NCBI GenBank assembly: GCA_007449985.2
Contig: VIIQ02000688.1
Coordinates: 186,001 to 250,000, forward strand
Source: Desmodesmus armatus
Taxonomy: Eukaryota > Chlorophyta > Chlorophyceae > Sphaeropleales > Scenedesmaceae
DNA: 64,000 bases
Direction: 5' to 3'
Of this stretch, positions 38,501-49,414 are shown one piece after another. Position 1 is the first letter of the stretch; the number at the start of each line of letters is the position of its first letter. The position numbers were made by a program, and so were the translations under genes. The notes under the pieces are model-generated. The model had not been told where the DNA came from. It ran no database searches and saw nothing but the letters and a program-made list of their open reading frames with translations.

Positions 38501-41500
38501 AAAGGACAGGTGTTGTCTGGCTAAAACGACCCACTACAACAGCCACAATGTTGGCCCCTACACCCCAGCTCCCACCCTTTTGCAGCCTCTTGCACCACAC
38601 ACATACACACAATGCCGTGCTGGTTTCTGTGATTTACACACATGACTAGCCTGTCATCAACATGTCGAGCCTGGTCACCATGACGTGTGCTTGGTGAATG
38701 AAATTCATGTGCTGTACACCTTTGCAGGCTGCTGTTGCTGCTCCTGTTGCTGGGTGTCCAGTGGTGCCTCTGCTGGGTTACCTCCAGGCCCCTCCCAGTG
38801 ATGAGGCCTTTGAGCTGACTCAGGACCCCGCTGACACAGTGTGGCTGGTGAGTGGCGGGGGGGGGGGGGGGGGAGGCACTTACTGTTGGTGTTGTTTGCT
38901 TTCATGGCGGTGAAAACTTGGTGTTTTTGAGGGGGGAGGGGATACCGATTGGGTGAAGGGGAAGGGTGACACTGTGTGGCTGGTGTAGGGGAACATCTCC
39001 TTCTGAAGGGGTTGGGATTGGGGAAAGGTGGTGGGCGCAGGCAGCCCTAGGGGTGGGGGTTACGGTTGCCTGGCGGCTTGTCAATCTAAAAACATCTGCC
39101 TTGGCTTGTATAGTGTGGAGACTTCTTTCAACAATCAGTTTCTGCTGCAGTCTCAGCAGTGTCACACGGTGGCGTGACCACACATCCTCCCTGTCCTCTC
39201 TGCCACCCTGGACACCCCCCCCCTCGCCGCCCTCACGCACGCGTACACCTATCTGATTGACCAAGTCTTGACCAAGTCTTGCAAACACAACCTGCCCCCC
39301 CCCCCCCCCCCCGCGCCGTCTGTCTGTCCCCCCAGGTGTACAAGTTTGAGGGGATGCGCCCCATGAGTTTGATGTTGCAGCAGATGGACCTGCCAGAGGA
39401 GCCTGCAGGGATACAGGCACTCTTCAAAAGCAAGTGAGTGAGATGTCGCGTTGCCGCTTGATTTGTGAGCGAGGTTATCACTTGTGCATCCTACTGCCTT
39501 GACAAACCAGACAGCCGGCTTGACGCCCCTTGCAATGTGTAACCCTGCGCAGCCCAGGGGTGTATCACACCAGCTGGAATGATGTGGGTGTGCCCCGTAC
39601 CAAAGTCATGGGCATATGCCCGTGTCATACGAGCGGTGTGTACCTTGTGCTGTGTGCAGGGAGGACATTGTTGCTGCTGCCCTGGCTGCCCGGCGCCAGC
39701 TGCTGGTGAGCATTGCCTCTGGCCTGCTGTCTGCCATCAGCTACTGCCACCAGCGGGGCGTGGCACACTGCGGCATAGGGGCAGGTGAGCAACAAGGGGG
39801 AGTTTGTGTGTGGGGGGGGAGGGGGCGCTGGTGGGGGCAGCATGCCTAGAGCTGTGTGATGCTATTTGAGTCACATGGTTTGAGTCAATTTGATAATCAG
39901 AATTGAAATGCAGTCCTGACCTCGCCAAGGCCGTAGGTGGCTCATGGGGGGGGGGGGGGGGGCTATGGCTTGTGAGACAGCGATTGCCACCACTTCAACT
40001 TTGCTGTGATTTCAACATGTCTTGAGACGCCTTCACAGCTGCGGTATCTGCTCCCTCATCAACACTGGCAGAAAAGGCCAGCCGACAACCTTACTCCAAC
40101 CTTTGACGCGGTTCAGCCCCTGAAGGAGTGTCCAAGGGTGCCAGCACCATGCGTCCCCTCAATCACCTCGTGTTTCCCCCTGCCGCCCCCACCTTACACC
40201 CCCGCCCCCACGTGCCTGGTATACACGCACACAGGCTGTGTGGTTGTCAACACCTGGGCCGACAAGGATGTGTCGCGGTTGCTGGTCAAGCTGGACAACT
40301 TTGGACTGGCACGTGTCTACCCACACCCCTTGGAGTACGGCCTAGGTGAGGCAACCTGAGCAAACAGGAGGGTGAAATTGGAGGATGAGGGGGAAGATGA
40401 GGATGAGTGTGGTTGGGTGTCTGTGAGGCCATGCATGACTCATGCTACTGCATAGGCTTTGGCGGTCCGTGGTTACTATTGCCTGAGCTGACTGAAGCAA
40501 GTGCCTGCCAGTGCTCAACAAATGGTGTCACACAGACAGCAAGGTCTGCTGTGTGCGCCCGGCAACTGTTGTTTTGATAGTGTGGGCTGCGAGATGTTGC
40601 GCACTGCAAGGCGCAATTTCTTGCTTATGAAGCCATGCTGTCTGATGGCACGGGCAGGGATGCCCAATGTGAGACTGTGTGAAGCCCGGCTTGTTAGCAT
40701 GCAGTGCAAGCAGAGACAGCTGCAGCTTGACACACAGCCTGTGCCTGATGGTCAGGCATTCTGTGCAACCTCCACACTTTGAGGTGACATCGAGACCGTG
40801 AGTGACGTAACATTACTCTGACAACGCGATACCATGCTGTTGAAGACTTACATGCTCTTGAAGAGGCAAAGTTGACAAAAAGGTAGCTTGATGCCTGCCT
40901 GTGTTGCTGTTTGCTGTCGCCCCCTCCCCTTCTTCTCTGTCTGCCTTTCACGCAGACCAACTGGGCATGCAGCAGCTGACGCCAGCAGTGGACAGCAGCG
41001 GTGGCAGCAGTGGCGGCAGCGGCCAGGTGCTGCTGGGCCTGGAGGACACAGATGCGGCACTGCAGCGGCAGGAGGACCTGCAGGTGGGGGGGGGGCAGGG
41101 GAGGGACAGGGGTGTGTGAGGGGGGGGGGGGCAGGGGTGTTGCACTTTATGTGAATATCACTGAGTCACATGCAAGCAATTTTATCACACGCGCCACTTA
41201 CGCAACCTGTAATACAGGTCCACAAGGATAGTCAGTCTGTTTGTGACGGACGCTTGAGAAGCCAGAGCATTTGTGTGCTGTGTCCTGACCTGCCTGCCTG
41301 CCTGATTTGTTCGCTTGCCCGTCGCTGCCATGTCCTTGTGTGTTGCTGTGCTGCCCCCAGGCTGCTGGTCTGCTGCTGTGTGAGGTGTTCCTGGTTGGTG
41401 CTGCCACCGCTGGCGCTGAGGTGATGGACATTGCCTCACTCAAGCGGCTGTTGTTTGACGTGTTCCATGAAGATGTGGGGCTCTTCAAGGAGTACTGCCT

Positions 41501-42249
41501 GCAGGTAGGTGGGGGGGGGGGTGCATGTGTGCTGTGTGTTTATATACAATGAAGTCACGTACATTGTGGACTCCAGCATATAAGTACTTTGTTCGGATAT
41601 CCATGCATGGAGCATGTAACATCACGAAGCAGCACACTGTGCAGGCAAGCCAGAAAGCCAGGGCGTGCAGAAGGTTGGGGGCAGGAGGGTGGTGCTCATG
41701 TGCAATGCCCTCCCTTTCCCCCTGCCTTGCACACACCATCATGGTGTTGAGGTCTCACCCACTTCTCATCGTGTCTCCTGCAGGACGAGGAGAACTACAG
41801 TGGGTTCACTGAGTTCATGGATGCAGACGGTAGTGCTCGTGTGCAACCAGCTCTGTCCCCCTGCCTTGCACACACCATCATGATGTTGAAGTCTACTGCC
41901 CTCCCCCCTCTTAATCTGCTGCACTCCCACCCCTCATCATCATCTTGTCTCTGGGACCCCCCTCTCTCTACTGCCACCCCCCTCCCCACACACACGCCTT
42001 CATTTCGATCTGCACTCCCACCCCTCATCTTGTCCCCTGCAGGATGAGGAGAACTACAGTGGGTTCATTGAGTTCATGGATGCAGAGGGGGGAGCAGGCT
42101 GGCAGCTGCTGGAGGCGCTTATGCAGGGACAGACGGCTGCAGGGGAGCTGCTGCGGACTGCCAGCTTGTTCGCAGCCCCCAGGGACAGCAGCAGCAGCGG
42201 CAGCAGCAGTGGCGGCAGCAGTGGCAGCAGTGCAAACCCGCTGGTGTGA
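35557..42249 (+). CDS. Plastid-type protein kinase-like protein, probable pseudokinase
   Basis: Thirteen exons: 35557-35807, 36063-36249, 36514-36711, 37188-37295, 37663-37838, 38257-38326, 38728-38847, 39336-39433, 39660-39784, 40235-40345, 40956-41083, 41361-41504, 42043-42249; 640 residues, all phases consistent. A Ser/Arg-rich leader ending TSRLVVPAATADDE looks like a chloroplast transit peptide. The kinase-like core runs from about residue 240: VTVQLREYLAG, VVPLLGYLQAPPSD, TVWLVYKFEGMRPMSL, IASGLLSAISYCHQRGVAHC, then VKLDNFGLARVY. The HRD catalytic loop is HCG, the DFG site is DNFG, and no Gly-rich loop is visible, so phosphotransfer is unlikely. Many introns begin or end with C/G runs. 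Introns after exon 5 and before exon 13 contain partial copies of those exons. I recall similar plant plastid kinase-like proteins but give no symbol. Confidence 0.88.
37923..38000 (+). pseudogene. Intronic echo of pseudokinase exon 5
   Basis: Matches 37770-37845, the 3' end of exon 5 plus its donor (shared GACTGTGCAGCTGAGG and ACCTGGC(A/G)GGAAG(C/T)AGGTGGGT). The copy is in the following intron. It has an in-frame TGA and an altered junction (GTAGGTGG for GCAGGTGG). Confidence 0.85.
38194..38253 (+). repeat. TGTGC pentanucleotide tract before exon 6
   Basis: About nine TGTGC-type units run directly into the acceptor of exon 6 (TGTGTCAG). Shorter versions precede acceptors elsewhere, for example near 45225 and 46765. 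Confidence 0.8.
41692..42090 (+). repeat. Tandem duplication of intron 12 end plus exon 13 start
   Basis: The block CCCCCTGCCTTGCACACACC, a pyrimidine tract with CTGCAG, and the coding start DEENYSGF(T/I)EFMDA occurs twice (41692-41829 and 41832-42087). Copy 1 ends in a usable-looking donor (GACG|GTAGTG), making a 46-base cassette at 41784-41829. Including it upstream of copy 2 would shift the frame, so it is either skipped or a terminal alternative. Confidence 0.85.
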
Positions 42250-43139
42250 CAAGGGTGCAGGTGTAAGCTGGTAGGAGTAGCGGAGCGTGTGGCGTTGAGA
42301 TGGTGGTGTCTGGCACAGTTGGGTTTGATATGTTGCCAGAGTGTGCTGGGCTGACTTGTGTGTGAACAGCCAGTGCCGAAGTTGGCATCACAGCTTGGCT
42401 GTTTCCATGGCCTTTGGGCGAAAGGCTATGAGGCTATTGTGTATGAAGAGTTGAGTTGATGTCTGTTGTTTGTATCAGATTCTTCTATCTCATTTGCTGC
42501 ACCTGTGCTGGGTCGGGAAAATGGCAAGTGGTGTGCTGTCGGTTGGTAGAAGAGTGGTGGGGAGCATGCCTCCTTTGTGCACATCCATGTGTGGTGTTGC
42601 ACTTTGTTGGTGAGTCATGCTAAGACAGAACTGCAAGATCAAGCATGGCCGGTCAGCTGGCCAGCCCAGCCAGGCAGACATGCAGGCAGGCAGTGCGTTG
42701 TGTTTTGTGGCAACTGGCAGCGTAACATTGGAAGCAACACATTGAAGCGGTCGATGGGGTGTGGGGTGAGCGGAGATAGAAGGCGGCAAAACGTCAACAA
42801 GCCATGCAGATAGACACTGTGTTGGGCCAGCAGCCCTAGGAGCATCACAAATCATCTCCCCACACCATTCTGTCAGTGACCTCAACCCTAATCTGCAGCA
42901 GGGCATGAGCAGACCGCCAGCAGTCTCTGACCGAACACATCAAATCAAAATCACTCCTGGTTGGGATTATACACAGCCGCATACACCCTGCAAAAGCTCA
43001 CCATCAGGTTTTCACGTCTCCCGGAAGTTCCGAAGTCTCGAGAGTGGCCAATTGGTGCAGTCTATTGAAACGTTTGGACAATAAAACTTCATTTGAGCCG
43101 TCCAAACCTCGCTCGGACCACGAGGCAGTGTTCCGGCAA
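42250..43139. other. 3' untranslated region and intergenic sequence
   Basis: A TGTAA element 12 bases past the pseudokinase stop (near 42261) could act as the algal poly(A) signal. The rest holds no supported gene and should contain the promoter of the next plus-strand gene. Confidence 0.5.
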
Positions 43140-46100
43140 ATGGCTTTGCACTCGTCTTGCAAGCCCCAGCAGCTGTGCCAGCACACCCTGGGTGCATGTA
43201 GATCCATTGTGGCACCGCGACCGCTGCAGTGCCAATTCAGAGCTCGAGCGGAGAACAGCAGCAAGGCAGCAGCCCAAAGCATCGACAGCAGTGCCCCAGA
43301 AACATGTGCCATGCAGATCTTGTCCTTCTTGCAGGTGAGCTAGCCTTTCATCACGCAGATGTAGTGATCAAATAACTGAGAGATCTGGGCTTGGACAGAT
43401 GCAGATCTTGCTGGTCTCAGTTGAGTGCCGGGACCAAGCAGCAGCATGACGTGGCAACGGCAGTCTGACCGACCGCGCCACCTCTACCATGTGCTTTTGT
43501 AGGACCGGCAGCTGGAGGGGCTTCTGCCTTACCTCAGCGAGATCTCAGTAGTGAAAGCTGTCGTGCGGTGAGTGGCCATGCGCAGTTGTGTCGTGGTCTT
43601 CCTGGCAGAAGGGCCGCTGGCTTGTGTTGTGGCATACCATCAGCTGGTTTGGCACATCATCAGCACCAGCAGTGTTGGCAGCTTGCATGCACGGGTTTTT
43701 TGGTGGTTTGAACAGCATGCATGCAGTTTGCTTGCCACTGCAGCCCTGTAGTCCCATATCTGTCATCCCACTGTGATCCCGAATTTGTCATCTCACTACT
43801 GCTGCGGTCAACGCTGCTATGCCATGCAGGCAGCACCATGCACGGCGGGAGGAGCAGAAGCAGCTGGACAAGCTCCGTGAGCAGCAGCGGCAGCAACGCG
43901 CCCAGCAGAGCAGCAGCAGCCACTTGGGCAGGAGCTACAGCAGCGGCTTGGCCACATACGAGAGCAGTACCTCCTACGACTCTATCAGCCCCTATGAAGC
44001 CCAGCACACTGTGCAGCACTGGTCACAGCCCCCGCAGGTGTACCCGCCACGCCCTCCCTGCCCCGTCCCCGGGTAGATACCAGCCACAACTACCTCGATG
44101 ATTACGAATCCTTCAACATGCAGCACCACTCGTACGAAACGCCCTTCCCTGGCGAGGAAGACATGGATATGTACCGCGCGCAGGCCAGCACGGGCTTCCC
44201 TCCTGCAAACGGTCAGCGCGCGGTGCGGGTGCCAGACTTCCTGTCAGTGCTGGACGCAGCGCAGGCGGGAGATGAGTCACACCATCTCCTGGACAGCTAT
44301 GCCATGCGGCACTTGGTGCTGAGTAGGCCAGCACAGCTGGAGCCGCTAAGTGGCATGCGGCTGTCGCCTGAGAAGTTTGTCCTGCGGGTGCGGTCCACCA
44401 GCCTGTGGGGGGAGAGGTGTGTGCTGACCTTCACGCTCAAGAAGCGCAGCATGCAGGAGCTCAAGTGAGTGCTGGCTGCGTGCGCAGCAGACGATCAGCA
44501 GCGGTGTTCCCTGCAGGCTGTATCTCATGGTGGCACCAGCTTCAGCGGCATGTTGCTGCACTGATGCGGTGTGTAAGCAAGCAAGCAGCTGTGTAGAGAA
44601 AGAGCCTCTCAGTGGTGCAATACAGCAGCCAGCAGTCGTCCCAGTCCTGCCATGTGGTCCAAAAGCCGCAAAACTCGAACACCTCGACTGCACACCAGCA
44701 ACCTGCCACGCCACCGCGTTACTCACGAAACGCTTTGCCAGTGATATAGCCGTGTGAAAGCATTAGCCCAACAGCAACTGGCTGGTGGTGTTCACACCAT
44801 GCTACAGGAGCACGTACAGCAAGCACCCCCACAAGGAGCCGTGGGTGCTGTCCAAGGTTGTTGGTGAGCCCCTCAGCTGGGACCCCCTGGAGGCCATCAG
44901 CCCTGAGCACCCGCCAGAGGCCATCGTGGCAGCACAGGTGGAGGCTCTCAGGTGGGGGTGAGGGAGGGGTGCAGGTACAAAGGTGTCACAGATCACAGTT
45001 GCAGGCATAGTTGCAGTTACAATGTTCAAATCTTGCGCACGGCCACAACAGACCACAGTCACACAAACATCAGTTGCAGGGTTTCATAACAGGAAAGCAA
45101 CTTGGCAACTGCTATCCCTTGTCAACCTTGCAGCCAGTGGCATGACACTGCCTTCTGCCGTGTCTTGCACCGACACAGGCAGCAAGGTGGTCACACGCCT
45201 GATGCTACGATATGCTGTGCTGTGTGCTGTGTTGTGTGCAGGGAGTGTGACTTCAATGTTGCGTACTCGCTGACATCACCAGTGGGCCGGGCTGTGGCAG
45301 GCACGCGAGACAGGTTCAGGGCGGCGCTACAGGTGTGCTGTATCTCCTCTTTACACGACTTCCTCTATTGACATTGACAGAGCGCAGCAGCAGTACTGCG
45401 TGCAGGCTGCCTGCAGTCGGATGCAATAGGTTTTTGCGTGCCTGGGGTTGAATTGCTCCCGTAGTGTGGGTTGAACTGCTCCCGTAGTAGAGTGGTCAAG
45501 TCAAGTTCCTATCATCAGATAGGTCTTGGGTTCGATCCATGTCTGCTGCGAGGGTGCGGCAGCACCACAGTGCGTTCGGGAACAGCTGCCGCTCGAACCG
45601 GGTGGTGCTAGGCACACCATGGGGAAAAATGCTACTGGAATTGACGGCTGGCTTGCTGGGTGATTTCGATCGCCCTCACACCTGACCTGAGAAACTGGGG
45701 TACTACAAGCCCTTCGGGGCACCCTCATGCGCCCCTGGCTCGCTGGCAAGTGCCGAGGTTGGGACTCTGTCCCCAATTACTGTACTGTGTGAATTGTTGT
45801 CATCATCATCAACGTGTGTACTTAACTCCTGGGGCAGCACAGGAGTTTGTGACGTTGCTCGAGGCTTGAGGCTTGATGGGTTGTGCTTGTGTGTCTGTGT
45901 GCAGGGTGACTTCCGCTACCAGCCTGTGCTGATGCATGCGCGCGCCACCAGCATCCACCGCACCCACAGCAACGCCAACACATACCTGGAGGTGTTTGAC
46001 GTGCAGGGACAGCCAGGAGGTGAGGGACACACCTTAATCGTGGAGAAGATGCTTTGACAGTGCTATCTTATTGTGTTGTGTAGGCAAGATGCATGATGCT

Positions 46101-46857
46101 GAGGGTAAAGTGCAGGGCAGACGCCGCCTCGGGTTGGTAAACTGACCACTAGTAAGGGCAGGCCGGATAGCAGCCCTTGGAGTGGTGGAGCTGTTGCCTT
46201 TTGGCGCTAGTGCTGACGTGGCTGCCCTGTTGTGGCTTACGTCAAGTAGTAAGTCCTACCAGCTCCCTCATGAGTCCTTGGCTCGCTGGCTGTTATCGAG
46301 GTTGCGACGCTATCCCCCATGCCTGTACTGTTGTGCTGACGCGGCTGCCTTGTTGTGTCTGCCTGCAGCCGGCTCCAGCTTGTTCATCTGGGTTGCCACA
46401 CGCCAGCTGGAGGGGCTGTACAAGAACTGCTGGTGAGCAGTGGCAGGGTTACAGGGTGGCAGGGTCACAGGGTGGCAGGGGACAGGGGTTGCAGGGGTGC
46501 TCACAGGGTGGCAGGGGTACAGGGGTGGCAGGCCTGGAGGGTCAGCACGTTGTGTGTTACCGCTGCAGGGCTGTTTGATGAACAGCAGACATGTGGACAA
46601 GCCTGGTGGCTTTATGCGACAGGGGGAAGTGGGGCAGGGGGGAGTGCAGCGGCTTGGCTTGCTTGATGTGCAGACAGAATCCCTTGTTAGGGTCAATCCA
46701 CAGAAGATAATTCTTGCATGACCAACACGGAGCAGGGGTGTAACCGCGACGTTTTTCTTTGTTGTGCTGTGCTGTGTGGTGTTGCAGGATGGTCGAATAT
46801 GTCACACCCATCCGGGACCCCAGCGTCATCAACATACTCAAGAATGGAGGGGTGTGA
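43140..46857 (+). CDS. DUF4864-like protein, probably plastid-targeted
   Basis: Exons 43140-43334, 43503-43567, 43830-44464, 44775-44951, 45242-45332, 45905-46019, 46369-46432, 46788-46857; about 470 residues if one base is missing. The N-terminus (MALHSSCKPQQLCQH, Arg-rich) looks like a transit peptide. Next come a short helical segment (LEGLLPYLSEISVVKAVVR) and a Gln/Arg-rich coiled stretch. A middle region contains SPEKFVLRVRSTSLWGERCV. The C-terminus (PPEAIVAAQVEALRECDF, AYSLTSPVGRAVAGTRDRF, YQPVLMHARATSI, WMVEYVTPI) has the layout of DUF4864, an NTF2-like family of unknown function; this rests on memory of the family pattern. Exon 3 needs one extra C in the run 44067-44070: VYPPRPPCPVP is open before it and VDTSHNYLDDYESFN after it. 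Introns 6 and 7 hold SINE copies. Confidence 0.8.
45447..45800 (+). mobile_element. tRNA-derived SINE in intron 6 of the DUF4864-like gene
   Basis: A tRNA-like head contains AGAGTGGTCAAGTC (box A-like), an anticodon-arm-like stem CCTAT/ATAGG and a full box B, GGTTCGATCC. The body has CTCATGCGCCCCTGGCTCGC and GAGGTTGGGACT, and it ends in TTACTGTACTGTG and a CATCATCATCA tail. The segment GGGTTGAA(T/C)TGCTCCCGTAGT is doubled at the 5' end. The body recurs at 46105-46345 and 19356-19450, supporting a family. It is not called a functional tRNA because the acceptor stem does not pair convincingly. Confidence 0.7.
46105..46345 (+). repeat. SINE body copy in intron 7 of the DUF4864-like gene
   Basis: Shares CCCTCATGAGTCCTTGGCTC, GAGGTTGCGACGCTATCCCC and TGTACTGTTGTG with the element at 45447-45800. 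No box B was seen in this copy. Confidence 0.6.
46436..46545. repeat. GGCAGGGTxACAGGGT minisatellite in intron 8
   Basis: Five to six imperfect units built on ACAGGGTGGCAGGG follow the donor of the exon ending at 46432. Confidence 0.75.
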
Positions 46858-49414
46858 ATGCAGTCAGACTGTTGCGGGTTTTGCCAGCTGGTTGATCCAG
46901 GTTGCTTCGGACCCTGCACTGAGATTAACTCGAGCCCGTGACTGTGGGGTATTGTGGATTTTCCAGCGCCAATGCCTGCCACAGCCCCAGCAGTTGCAAA
47001 ACGTCAGCTTTTAGTTGATGGTTGCTGCGGCAAGATCAGTGGCTGCATGTTTGCTGGTTTGCCAGATTGAGGTTGTGGACTCTTCAGGGCTGCAGATGTA
47101 CTGCTGCAGCTACGGGGGAGGCTTGAGCTTGTCAGCATGTGTCTCAGTCAGTTCGAAAGGGAGCTGGCTTGTCTGATGTGAGAGCCTTGGGCCCCATTGC
47201 TCATGATAGGCTGGGGCACTGGGGTGTTGAATGAAGGGGCATGGGCGCCTTTGTGCGTACACCCAAGATTTTGAGGTCTGTGCAGCTTGGTGGCCCATTA
47301 GCCCCTGCAGGCAATCACAGTAGGTACAGTACGCACCAGCGAGTGCTGGTCACATTTTCACTGACAATACATCATCTTCTCAGAGACCCCATGTGTTGCT
47401 ATTGCAGCAAGGAGCCACCCTTGCTTTTCGTCCAGTAACCCGGTTGGGTTTTTCAGGCCGCCTGCAACTTCACTTCTCTTGTGCATAGGACACTGTTTGG
47501 GTTGCTCGCTGGTCTGCAATGCCGCGCTACGTGGTGCACATGTCGGTCCCATTGTGTGCATGGCATGCTTGCTGTCATGCTCCACAAGAAGTTGTGCGAG
47601 TATGCATGATGGCCACACGTCGCCGGCCTTCCAATGGAGGTGGGCTGGTTGCTTGTTTGATTTTTGGAGCCACCAGCAGTAGTAGCAGCAGCGACAGCTG
47701 CCAAGGTCTTCGGTCTTGACTATCCAGTGGTGTGTCACTTGACCACGTCTACTGGAGGTACTTGCCCAGGTGATAACCACTCCTATTTGCGTAGTCCAAT
47801 TGCATGTTGATTTGGCATGCGTTCTGTCGGCAGTGATCACCAGATCCTGCTTGTTCACGTGCCACCGTCTGCTGTCTGTGGATGCTGGTGGCTGGTGTTA
47901 TGTTGCAGACAGGATGGTTTAGGGGTGCTGCCAGCATGGCTTTTGCTTTTGATACGCCGTTTTGCGGTGTTCGTGCCCTCGCTTGCATGGCTTGAATCAG
48001 GCGCAAGATGCCACTTTGTCCCTTGGATCACTGATGTGCAAGCTGTTGTTGCAGCTCCAGGCTGGGTTGCACCTCCAGGCGCATGTTCGATTCACACCCA
48101 CATTCTTTACCGTGTGCCCCTGCCATGTACTGGCTGGTTGCCATTTGACGCCACTTCAGTCATGCGCGTTGGCAAGCCGCGCCTTTCAGTCGACAGAATT
48201 CATCCAAAGGACGCAGCACCGTGGTTTGCTGTTAGTAATTGCATCTGAACGTAAGTGTGGAAGGGTGTCATGTGGTTTACAGGCTTGGGGAGCGTCGATT
48301 GGCGGTGTCAGGAGCACGTACGTACGTGGGCGGTCAGTACAAGTTCTCTTAGTGTCAAGCCTGATCGCAGTTGATGCAGTGGCCAATGGACCAGCTGAAC
48401 TGGGTGAACTGCCGACAACAGCAACGGCAACAGCAGCAGCAGGTGGTTAACACAATTATGCATTACGTTATGTAAGCGTTGATCAAACAGGCCCTTTCCG
48501 GCATAGTGTTATGCATAACGTTATGCTGATGCTGCCGTAAGCAGGGCAGCTCATGCGCACTGTCCCCGTTGCACGTACTACGTGCAAGAGTTGTACATGG
48601 GCAAGAGTTGTACATGCTTCAGGAGGGTCCATCCAGCTGCAGCTGGCAAACGGCACGCCAGCTGGGGGACATAAACCAGCCTCAGGCGACATAGGGGACA
48701 ACCATGGACAGCTGCACCAGTGCTGGGCGGGCTGGTAAGGGCGACCTGTAGGCCGATTGGTGGTGTTACTGTTGGTCACAAAATCGACGGTGAATGACAC
48801 CTCTTGAAAACGCAATACAACAGCGTAGTACACCATCTGACTCAGCGATCTGCGAATATGCGCGACCGACGAGAGAACGCGTGCTTGTTTCTTTTCCGGA
48901 AGCGGATACGCGTGCCCCCACCTACCCCTCCGCGAGCGTCCGCACATGCCCGACTGGTTTGTAAGTGGCAGTGGTGCCGGCCGGATCTATTCATTCCGCG
49001 GATCTATTCATTCTGCATCTGTCGTTGGCTGTGTTGCTGAGTTGGCCAGGTTTGTACCAGACTTCAGTTGCCTCGTGATTTGGACGTGTGCTATGACAGC
49101 TGTGATAATCACTGATTGTCTCTGTTCCGGAAGAGATGGAAGAGAGGGGTTTGAACTCTGGGAGTTTTACAGAGACAGGGACCGGGGCCTAAACCCTAGC
49201 TTTGGCATGTGGAGTTTCATGGCAGTTTATATCTGCAACGCATCCAGTTTGGAACCTGCATCAGCCAGAGTGTGCTGCTGGAGCAGCAACCAGCAGTGCC
49301 ACAACAGCATTGACTTGGAGCAGCTTGAATCCAACTAATTCCATTGGGGCGCCAACTTGAAGCGTATGAATGCCTTTAGGTGTTGGATCTGAGCCACACG
49401 TTATACATCAAAGG
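46858..49414. other. 2.6-kb region between convergent genes
   Basis: No frame with a recognised domain. Small features only: a doubled GCAAGAGTTGTACATG near 48585-48617, a doubled GGATCTATTCATTC near 48981-49012, and two related palindromic blocks around TTATGCATAACGTTATGC (48450-48525). Confidence 0.45.

Noticed and set aside
44038..44076. 39-base micro-intron in the DUF4864-like gene
   Set aside because: GT and AG ends exist, but removing it gives the wrong downstream frame. A single missing C explains the break better.
45447..45560. Functional tRNA gene
   Set aside because: Box A-like and box B sequences are present, but the acceptor stem does not pair, the anticodon loop has six bases, and the body recurs as a SINE.
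47358..47858. 166-residue minus-strand frame
   Set aside because: No recognisable domain or splice context; kept as unannotated intergenic sequence.
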